Source: Streptomyces sp. TRM68367
GTDB taxonomy: Bacteria; Actinomycetota; Actinomycetes; Streptomycetales; Streptomycetaceae
Reading direction: 5' to 3'
Assembly (NCBI RefSeq): GCF_014495685.1
Contig: NZ_JACTVI010000025.1
Coordinates: 1 to 64,000, forward strand
DNA length: 64,000 bases
Below, one piece after another: positions 8,414 to 14,076 of the stretch. Within the stretch, counting starts at the first letter, position 1. Every line of letters starts with the position of its first letter. Position numbers and translations under genes: made by a program. A model generated the notes under the pieces. The model had not been told where the DNA came from. It was given only the letters and a program-made list of their open reading frames with translations, and did no database searches.

Positions 8414-9075
8414 GCACCATCAGTGAGGCCGTGAAGGCCGGCCGCGGGCGCCGCGTCATCCTGTGGCGGCACGGCCAGACCGCGTGGAACGTGGAGCGCC
8501 GCTTCCAGGGCACCACCGACGTCGAGCTCACCGAGACCGGCGCCGCCCAGGCCCGCCGCGCCGCCCGGCTGCTCGCCTCACTGCGCCCCGACGCGATCGT
8601 CGCCTCCGACCTGCGGCGCGCCGCCGACACGGCCGCCGAGCTGGCGGCGCTCACCGGCCTCGACGTGACCCTCGACGAGGGCCTGCGCGAGACGTACGCG
8701 GGCGTCTGGCAGGGCCTGACGCACGACGAGATCATCGCCCGGCACGGCGAGGAGTACGCCGCCTGGAAGCGCGGCGAGCCCGTGCGCCGCGGCGGCGGCG
8801 AACTGGAGACCGAGGTCGCCGACCGCGCCGCCCCGGTCGTGCTCCGGTACGCCGAGAAGCTGCCCGACGACGGCACGCTCGTCGTGGCCAGCCACGGCGG
8901 CACGATCCGCACCACCATAGGCCGCCTCCTCGGCCTCGACCCGCACAACTGGGAGAGCCTCGGCGGCCTGACCAACTGCTGCTGGTCCGTCCTCGGCGAG
9001 GGCGCCCGCGGCTGGCGCCTGCTGGAACACAACGCCGGCACGCTGCCGGAGCCGGTGCTCGGCGACGACGACTGA
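8410..9075 (+). CDS. Histidine phosphatase family protein (phosphoglycerate mutase-like)
   Basis: A 221-residue protein of the histidine phosphatase superfamily. The RHG motif is in ILWRHGQTAWN (His about residue 20) and the second active-site His in VVASHGGTIRT (about 161). The middle segment RETYAGVWQGLTHDEI carries the Glu of the active site. Fold members act on small phosphate esters; the substrate here is unknown, and in streptomycetes this gene regularly follows rsfS. The start ATG 8410 overlaps the rsfS stop; GTG 8404 is possible. Confidence 0.88.
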   Translation: MSTISEAVKAGRGRRVILWRHGQTAWNVERRFQGTTDVELTETGAAQARRAARLLASLRPDAIVASDLRRAADTAAELAALTGLDVTLDEGLRETYAGVWQGLTHDEIIARHGEEYAAWKRGEPVRRGGGELETEVADRAAPVVLRYAEKLPDDGTLVVASHGGTIRTTIGRLLGLDPHNWESLGGLTNCCWSVLGEGARGWRLLEHNAGTLPEPVLGDDD

Positions 9076-9126
9076 GCGGGGCGCGGTGCGGGGGACCGGG
9101 CCGGGCGGTCGCGGCGGGGGCCGGAT

Positions 9127-9156
9127 TTCACTTTCCGGCAGGTCGCAGGCTAAAGT
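9127..9156 (+). promoter_or_regulatory. Possible promoter of the first tRNA-Ala
   Basis: TTCACT (9127-9132) and TAAAGT (9151-9156) are separated by 18 bases and lie about 60 bases before the tRNA. A hairpin CATGCGGC/GCCGCATG (9194-9212) sits directly before the tRNA 5' end. The match to the consensus is only fair. Confidence 0.35.
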
Positions 9157-9215
9157 TCTTCTTGTTCGCCCGGCCAGGCGGGAGGCGAAACAACATGCGG
9201 CTCCGCCGCATGCGA

Positions 9216-9288
9216 GGGGCTATAGCTCAGTTGGTAGAGCGCCTGCATGGCATGCAGGAGGTCAGGAGTTCAATTCTCCTTAGCTCCA
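9216..9288 (+). tRNA. tRNA-Ala (anticodon GGC), copy 1
   Basis: The 73-base sequence folds as a cloverleaf. The acceptor stem is GGGGCTA/TAGCTCC with discriminator A. The D arm is GCTC...GAGC. The anticodon stem is CCTGC/GCAGG with loop ATGGCAT, hence anticodon GGC. The T loop is TTCAATT. The 3' CCA is not encoded. An identical copy lies at 10110-10182. Confidence 0.97.
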
Positions 9289-9298
9289 CAGACCACAA

Positions 9299-9329
9299 AA
9301 GAGCCGGTACGGATTCCGTACCGGCTCTT
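9299..9329 (+). terminator. Hairpin terminator after tRNA-Ala copy 1
   Basis: A 14-bp perfect stem (9299-9312 with 9316-9329) closes a three-base loop ATT, eleven bases after the tRNA. There is no long T run after the stem, which is usual for streptomycete terminators. Confidence 0.75.
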
Positions 9330-9575
9330 CGCGTACAGGGCAGCCGCGTTGGGGGTGCCGGAGACAAGTCGGCCGAACTCTTGCCCCTCCGACTTGAGTC
9401 ACAAGGCCCCCCGGAGGCGTATACGTCTGCGCAGGGCCCTCTTGGCGTGCGGAGACGCCATGGCCGGAAGGCTGCCGTGTCCGGACTGGTACGCAGGCGT
9501 CGCTGACCGTATTGGTCCGGTCGTGGCAGAATCAAACGGCCGGAAGGGGGCGCGGCCCGACGGGAGGGAGTAGCG

Positions 9576-9749
9576 ATGCCTGCGAGCATCTCCGAGGAGG
9601 TCGGCCACCTCCTCGGTGCGGCGTTGGTACGGGATACGGTGACCCGTCTCCTCTGCCCTTCCTGCGGTTCCGTCCATGTGGCCCAAGTGCTCGGCGACAA
9701 CGGCGGAATCTCCTACGTGTGCACGTCCTGCGGCCACAGCTGGAGCTGA
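9576..9749 (+). CDS. Small zinc-ribbon protein, 57 residues
   Basis: Unrecognised small protein. It has two cysteine knuckles, LCPSCGS (about residues 26-32) and VCTSCGH (48-54), which should bind one zinc ion as a rubredoxin-like ribbon. GGGAGGGAG lies five bases before ATG 9576. The next gene, also a small CxxC protein, begins three bases after the stop, so the two are probably co-translated. Both lie between the two tRNA-Ala genes. The role is unknown; nucleic acid or protein binding is plausible for such ribbons. Confidence 0.8.
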   Translation: MPASISEEVGHLLGAALVRDTVTRLLCPSCGSVHVAQVLGDNGGISYVCTSCGHSWS

Positions 9750-9752
9750 TCG

Positions 9753-9986
9753 ATGGGTGCACACAGGCGAAAGTGCGACTGGTGCGGCAGCGGTACGCCG
9801 ATCGTCCGTGACATGGAGCCGGTCAATCCGGACTACCAGTACTGGTGCGAGGAGTGCGCGCGGGCGCTGATCATAAAGGGCGACCCGATCGAGACGTACC
9901 GGGAACTGGAGGGCGAGCCGATCTACGGCCGTCTCCTCGAAGAGCACTGCACGCTCAAACGGTTCTACTCGTTCGTCACCGCCTGA
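9753..9986 (+). CDS. Small CxxC-containing protein, 77 residues
   Basis: Unrecognised. The product has two CxxC pairs, CDWCGSG (residues 8-14) and WCEECAR (about 31-37), which could form a zinc site, and a lone Cys in the segment LEEHCTLKRFYSF near the C terminus. It starts three bases after the preceding zinc-ribbon gene. I believe the family is widespread in streptomycetes at this site. No catalytic motif is visible. Confidence 0.78.
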   Translation: MGAHRRKCDWCGSGTPIVRDMEPVNPDYQYWCEECARALIIKGDPIETYRELEGEPIYGRLLEEHCTLKRFYSFVTA

Positions 9987-10066
9987 CCCCGGCGACGCGA
10001 GGCCGCCAGTCCTGGTCGTGGCCGCCCGGAACGGAAACGATTTGGTGTTGGGCCGGGTGGACCGTG

Positions 10067-10072
10067 TAATGT
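10067..10072 (+). promoter_or_regulatory. Possible -10 element of the second tRNA-Ala
   Basis: TAATGT lies 38 bases before the tRNA, with a weak TTGGTG (10042-10047) 19 bases further upstream. The small-protein gene pair ends at 9986, so the second tRNA could have its own promoter here. Confidence 0.35.
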
Positions 10073-10109
10073 TGGCGTCGCTGCCAGGGAGACCGGGCGG
10101 CCATCGCGA

Positions 10110-10182
10110 GGGGCTATAGCTCAGTTGGTAGAGCGCCTGCATGGCATGCAGGAGGTCAGGAGTTCAATTCTCCTTAGCTCCA
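10110..10182 (+). tRNA. tRNA-Ala (anticodon GGC), copy 2
   Basis: Identical over all 73 bases to the copy at 9216-9288, with the same anticodon GGC and no encoded CCA. The identity extends only a few bases on each side (GCGAG before, CA after), so the repeat is the tRNA gene itself, not a larger duplicated block. Confidence 0.97.
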
Positions 10183-10187
10183 CAAGC

Positions 10188-10222
10188 AGATCCCGCAGGG
10201 TCTTCCGGACCCGGCGGGATCT
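10188..10222 (+). terminator. Hairpin terminator after tRNA-Ala copy 2
   Basis: AGATCCCGC (10188-10196) pairs with GCGGGATCT (10214-10222), and an inner GGGTC/GACCC stem continues it after one mismatch. It begins five bases after the tRNA. Confidence 0.72.
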
Positions 10223-10248
10223 TCCCGTTTCCGGAGGCTGTCAGGGCG

Positions 10249-10576
10249 TCAGAGGCGGTCGAGGAAGGACCGGAGCGCCGGGTGTCGGCGCCCGGCACGA
10301 TCAGCGTGGGGCCCGCAGGGCGACGGTGCCGCCGAGCCCCGTGCCGCCGACCACGGCCCGTTCCAGGCCGAGGTGGGCCAGCAGGGCGACGACGTCCGCG
10401 ACGTACTGGGCCCACGTGTGGCGGGCGGGATCGGCGCAGACCGAGCGGCCGTAGCCGCGGACGTCGGGCAGGACTTCGGTGGCGTCGGCCAGCAGCCGGG
10501 CCAGCGGCAGCAGGCTGCGGTGGTCCGGGCCGCGGCCGTGCAGCAGGACCAGCGCCGGGCCCGTCCCGATGCTCAC
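10249..10576 (-). pseudogene. Decayed alpha/beta hydrolase
   Basis: The minus strand opens as an alpha/beta hydrolase: PALVLLHGRGPDHRSLLPLA, then DVRGYGRSV and LGLERAVVGGTGLGG. It stops after 91 residues, while the family is about 250-280 residues long. The nucleophile serine expected in the GxSxG turn is Gly here. Beyond it, the pieces TLIVPGADT and HPALRSFLDRL (ending at the TGA 10251-10249) appear in the two other frames; they look like the C-terminal region of the same family. An internal deletion of roughly 150 codons plus frameshifts fits. There is no promoter evidence. Confidence 0.7.
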
Positions 10577-10581
10577 GGCGT

Positions 10582-10616
10582 GTAAGGGGCCGCCCGCTCA
10601 GCGGGCGGCCCCTTAC
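10582..10616. terminator. Hairpin terminator of the NuoF-like operon
   Basis: A 15-bp stem (10582-10596 with 10602-10616, core GGGGCCGCCCG) closes a five-base loop, 16 bases after the stop of the minus-strand NuoF-like gene. It also separates that operon from the hydrolase remnant. Confidence 0.75.
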
Positions 10617-10631
10617 TTGTGTGCGGGGACG

Positions 10632-12245
10632 TCAGCGGCCGAGGGCGCGGCGGCCCCGGCCCTGGGACAGGACCGGCAGGTTGTTGCGGGACTGCTGCTG
10701 CCCGCGCGTGTCCTCCTCGATGCGCAGGGCGAGCGCCGGGCAGCGCCGCACCGCGCGCATCGCCTTCGCCTCGGCGTGCGGGGGTATCTGCGCCTGGGCG
10801 ACCGTCGGGAAGCCGTCGGCGCCCATCTGGAAGACCTCCGGCAGGATGTCCGCGCACAGGCCGTGGCCCCGGCACAGCGTCCAGTCGACGTAGATCTTCT
10901 GGCGGCTGGGGCCGTACTCCCCGGCCGCTCCGCCGCCCGGGATGCCCGTCGGGGCCTTGCCGTCCTCGAACAGCGGCAGAACGCCCTCCACGGGCCGCCC
11001 GCAGCCGTTTCCGAGGACGTGCGCGGCCAGGTCGTCCGTGAATGCCTTGATGGTCGACTCCAGGAACATCGCCGAGCCGTCCGGGTGCGAGCACGCGCCG
11101 CGCCGCTTGACGTTCTTGGCGACCTGCTTGAGCGCCTCCAGGGCGGCCGGGCCGCCGCCGCCCAGGATGTCCTCCAACCCGCGCGCGGCGGCCGGCAGAC
11201 CGAGATAGCAGGGGCCGCACTGGCCCGCGCTCTCCTCCGCCAGCCACTGCGCCACCCGCAGCGACTCGCCCAGCGGACAGGTCTCCTGACTGATCGGCAC
11301 AATCGCGCCGGCACCGAGCGAACCGCCCACGGCGTCCAGGGAGTTGCGCGAGACGATCGCCTCGTTGACCGTCGCCGAGTCGATCCACTTGCCGTGGTAA
11401 CCGCCCGTCAGTACGCCCTGCGGTACCGGCGGGGCGCCGGCGAGCTGCAGGACGTAGCGCAGCGGTACCCCGGTCGGCACCTCGATCACCATCGGGCGGG
11501 CGACCGCGCCGGACACCGTGAGCATGACGGTGCCGGGCTCGTCGTACAGGCCGGTGTTGCCGTAGCGCTCCGGGCCGATGCGGGCGGCGATCGCCAGCTG
11601 GGCGAAGGTCTCGGCGTTGGACAGCAGCGTGGGTGCGCCGCCGACGCCGCTCTGCGAGGCGCTGATCTTGCGGCCGGGCGGGATCGCCGGGCCGCCGTCG
11701 ATGGAGCGGATCAGCGAGGCGGCCGCACCGGTGACCATGCGCACGGGATTGCGCTGCACACGCGCGCGTAGTGCCGATCTGCGGCCGTTGCTCAGGCCGC
11801 GTTCGGCGAGCGCGGCCTCCATGGACCGTTGCGTGGACTCACGGGTGACCCCCACCACGAGCGTGCGGGCACCCAGCGCCTCCGCGCACAGCAGCGCGCC
11901 GTCCAGGATGAGGTGCGGGGCACGGTTGATGAGCACCGTGTCCTTGCGGCAGGCGGGCTCGTCCTCGCTGCCGTTGATGACCACGACCGGGCGTACGCCG
12001 CGTTTGATCGCCGACTCGGCGACCGAGCGCAGCTTCTTGTGGAACGGGAAGCCCGCGCCGCCGCGGCCCTTGAGGTTGATGCGTTCGGCGAGCTGCGCGA
12101 GCTGTTCGCCACCCATGGGTTCGAGCGGCCCGTGCACCTTCAGGTGCATGGGCAGGTCAAGTCGTTCGACAAGGTCGAAGCCCGACGTCAGCTGCGGAAG
12201 GCCGACGACGCGGACCTCGGGGACGTCGGGCAGGGCCTCGTTCAC
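10632..12245 (-). CDS. NuoF-like flavoprotein with C-terminal ferredoxin domain
   Basis: A 537-residue protein of the 51-kDa NADH dehydrogenase (NuoF/HoxF) family. The FMN/NADH part has LKGRGGAGFPFHKKL and VVINGSEDEPACRKD, followed by an SLBB segment and the iron-sulphur region ESAGQCGPCYLG with a later GACSHPDG. In ordinary NuoF the first reads ESCGxCxPC, so the first of four cluster cysteines is Ala here. A C-terminal ferredoxin-like domain (IYVDWTLCRGHGLC ... RRCPAL) has three Cys, as in 3Fe-4S ferredoxins. The GTG start overlaps the stop of the upstream haem membrane protein by four bases. The two should form an electron-transfer pair; the acceptor is unknown. Confidence 0.85.
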   Translation of the reverse strand: MNEALPDVPEVRVVGLPQLTSGFDLVERLDLPMHLKVHGPLEPMGGEQLAQLAERINLKGRGGAGFPFHKKLRSVAESAIKRGVRPVVVINGSEDEPACRKDTVLINRAPHLILDGALLCAEALGARTLVVGVTRESTQRSMEAALAERGLSNGRRSALRARVQRNPVRMVTGAAASLIRSIDGGPAIPPGRKISASQSGVGGAPTLLSNAETFAQLAIAARIGPERYGNTGLYDEPGTVMLTVSGAVARPMVIEVPTGVPLRYVLQLAGAPPVPQGVLTGGYHGKWIDSATVNEAIVSRNSLDAVGGSLGAGAIVPISQETCPLGESLRVAQWLAEESAGQCGPCYLGLPAAARGLEDILGGGGPAALEALKQVAKNVKRRGACSHPDGSAMFLESTIKAFTDDLAAHVLGNGCGRPVEGVLPLFEDGKAPTGIPGGGAAGEYGPSRQKIYVDWTLCRGHGLCADILPEVFQMGADGFPTVAQAQIPPHAEAKAMRAVRRCPALALRIEEDTRGQQQSRNNLPVLSQGRGRRALGR

Positions 12246-13498
12246 TTAAAGCCTCCGGAAGGCGTGTTCCAAGGTTCGCCCGAACCCGGTGCCTCGAAGT
12301 CGTAGGAGGCGCCGGGCAGTGTGTCAGTGGCGGGACCGCTGTTGTACGTGTCATTCGGGTTGTACGTGTCGTAGACGGCGTTTGTCTCACCGGTGTCGTA
12401 CACATCACTCGACCCGTAGCCCGATGCACCCGCATTGCCGTAGACCGGGATGTTGTATCCGGTGTCGTTGAGCGGGTCGTACGCCGACGGGGGCGCCTCG
12501 CCGACGGGCGGCGGGGACGGGATCGGCCAGCTGCCCGAGGTGCTGCCGCCGCCGTCGCCGCGCGGCATGGACTCCGTGGGCTGCATGTCCAGCGGCAGGT
12601 CGATGCGCGTCTGGTCGGCCCTGAAGGGCTGCGCGGCGGCGGGCTGCTGCTGGGCGCGCGGGGGCGCCGACACGGCACGGTAGGCGGCAGCGAAGCCGCC
12701 CGTGGACTCGACGGAGGGGAAGCTGCCCGTGTCCGTGGGGGACAGGCGCTCCGCGGGCTCGTACAGGGGCGCGGACGGCGTCTGCGGGCGCGACCAGTCG
12801 GGGCGCTGGTTCTCGTAGCCCGGCAGCGCGGACTCGGCGGCGCGGGCCCGGCTCTCCTCCAGCGCCTCCCGGCCGGGCAGCTCCTCGGTGCCGAGGAGCG
12901 AGGCGAGCCGGTCGGCGACCGTCCGCTTGATCGGACGGGGCGCCGTGCGCAGGGCGAGCGCGCCCATGACCGCGACCACGGACAGGCCGTAGAGGATCAT
13001 GAAGACCGGCTTGGCCGCGCGACCCGCGTAGAGGCCGTGCACCAGCGCCGCGCACCAGGCCGGATAGGCCAGCATGTGCATGGCCCGCCAGCGCGCCGCG
13101 ACGGGCGCCGGGGAGGCGAAGCGGTTGCGCATGGCGCCGGTGACGCCCACGAAGAGCAGGAGCAGGCCGGCCAGGGTGCCGAGGCCGATGAGGAAGGCCC
13201 GGCCCCAGGCGGCTTCGTCCGTGGCCAGCAGCCCGAACGGGATCAGCGCGGCGATCCACGAGGTGTGTTCCAGTACCAGCTTGACGCCGATGTGCACCAG
13301 GAGGAAGACGATCGAGGCGACCGCGGTCGTGCGGTGCACCGCCTGGGCCAGGATCCGCTGGCGGGTGTCGAGCAGGACCCGGTCCTGGGCGACGAGCCCC
13401 CAGATCACCGAGGCACTGAGACACACGAGCGACAGGACGCCCACGCCGAAGTTGAGGAAGTTCGCGAACGTGTCGTCCATCGTGCTGTCCGTCGTCAC
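12242..13498 (-). CDS. Ferric reductase-like/cytochrome b-type membrane protein
   Basis: A 418-residue membrane protein. The first 210 residues carry about six hydrophobic helices, with His pairs on helices suited to bind haem (VHRTTAVASIVFLLVHIG and MHMLAYPAWCAALVHGLYAG), as in the ferric reductase-like transmembrane domain. The last 200 residues are hydrophilic and low-complexity, rich in Asn, Tyr, Gly and Pro, and presumably cytoplasmic. I chose GTG 13498, with GGGAGGT six bases upstream. The stop overlaps the start of the NuoF-like gene, so the pair is coupled. Electron transfer from NADH through the NuoF-like protein to a haem and out across the membrane is an inference from this pairing. 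Confidence 0.83.
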   Translation of the reverse strand: MTTDSTMDDTFANFLNFGVGVLSLVCLSASVIWGLVAQDRVLLDTRQRILAQAVHRTTAVASIVFLLVHIGVKLVLEHTSWIAALIPFGLLATDEAAWGRAFLIGLGTLAGLLLLFVGVTGAMRNRFASPAPVAARWRAMHMLAYPAWCAALVHGLYAGRAAKPVFMILYGLSVVAVMGALALRTAPRPIKRTVADRLASLLGTEELPGREALEESRARAAESALPGYENQRPDWSRPQTPSAPLYEPAERLSPTDTGSFPSVESTGGFAAAYRAVSAPPRAQQQPAAAQPFRADQTRIDLPLDMQPTESMPRGDGGGSTSGSWPIPSPPPVGEAPPSAYDPLNDTGYNIPVYGNAGASGYGSSDVYDTGETNAVYDTYNPNDTYNSGPATDTLPGASYDFEAPGSGEPWNTPSGGFK

Positions 13499-13751
13499 GA
13501 CGCACCTCCCTGCAGCGCGACGAGGGGTATGACCAGCAAGGGGGCAGCCGGCGCCGCCGCGCGGGCCGGCTGGCCCGGGGCGGGTGGCGGGCTGTTGTTG
13601 AGACGAGGGTTCATGGGGGGCAACTCCGAGCAGTTCGGGAAAGCGGTCCCGCTGCCGCACTCTAAGCGGCTCCATACCGATGGGTACGAGGTTTGAGTTA
13701 TTGCGTTGTTATCTACGGGCCGCCGGAGGCTCGTGGTGTCCCTTAGTGGCC

Positions 13752-13782
13752 GTTACGCGAAGTAACATTTGAACCTTGTTCA
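13752..13782. promoter_or_regulatory. Two adjacent inverted repeats between the redox operon and leuS
   Basis: GTTAC-N5-GTAAC (13752-13766) and TGAAC-N3-GTTCA (13770-13782) lie three bases apart in a region with lower GC than its surroundings. They are about 255 bases upstream of the redox operon start and about 130 upstream of the leuS leader peptide, so either could be the target. No known regulator consensus is matched with certainty. The remaining intergenic sequence from 13499 to 13910 shows nothing else I can name. Confidence 0.4.
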
Positions 13783-13910
13783 CGTTTTCGACGTCTTCAT
13801 ACCCCGACGTACGGGGGGAACGGCCCGGCCGTTCATCTAGCGGGCCCGATACCGGGCCCCGACCCGGAAGCCCGTCGCGGTACGCTCCGGCGCTGCGGTA
13901 CCCTGACGCC

Positions 13911-13949
13911 ATGCGTGCCGTACGCCCTCTGCTTAGCGGGCCGCGCTGA
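13911..13949 (+). CDS. leuS leader peptide, MRAVRPLLSGPR
   Basis: A 12-codon frame with adjacent CTG-CTT leucine codons at positions 7 and 8. It starts six bases after TACCCT (13899-13904), as expected for a leaderless transcript. It is followed by an intrinsic terminator (13997-14025) before leuS. In the usual model a ribosome that stalls at the Leu codons when charged tRNA-Leu is scarce would allow an alternative fold and let transcription continue into leuS. Two Leu codons are few for an attenuator, and the antiterminator has not been tested. Confidence 0.55.
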   Translation: MRAVRPLLSGPR

Positions 13950-13996
13950 TCAGTCCCGACCCCCGGGTGAGACGGGTGGTCGGAATCGGCGCGGCG

Positions 13997-14025
13997 TCCC
14001 CTCCTGTGCGAGGGGATTTTTCGTT
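13997..14025 (+). terminator. Intrinsic terminator in the leuS leader (attenuator)
   Basis: TCCCCTC (13997-14003) pairs with GAGGGGA (14010-14016), followed by TTTTTCGTTTCTT. Canonical stem-plus-T-run terminators are rare in streptomycetes, and this one lies between the leader peptide and leuS, where only an attenuator makes sense. Confidence 0.7.
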
Positions 14026-14076
14026 TCTTGAACGTCATACCGCCCGGCAGAGACGATCGATGGAGCTTTGAGGATC

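Noticed and set aside
13960..14025. T-box riboswitch in front of leuS
   Set aside because: A GGGTGGT lies 15-20 bases before the terminator, as in T-boxes, but the partner ACCGCG is missing and there is too little leader for a specifier stem. A leader-peptide attenuator explains the sequence better.
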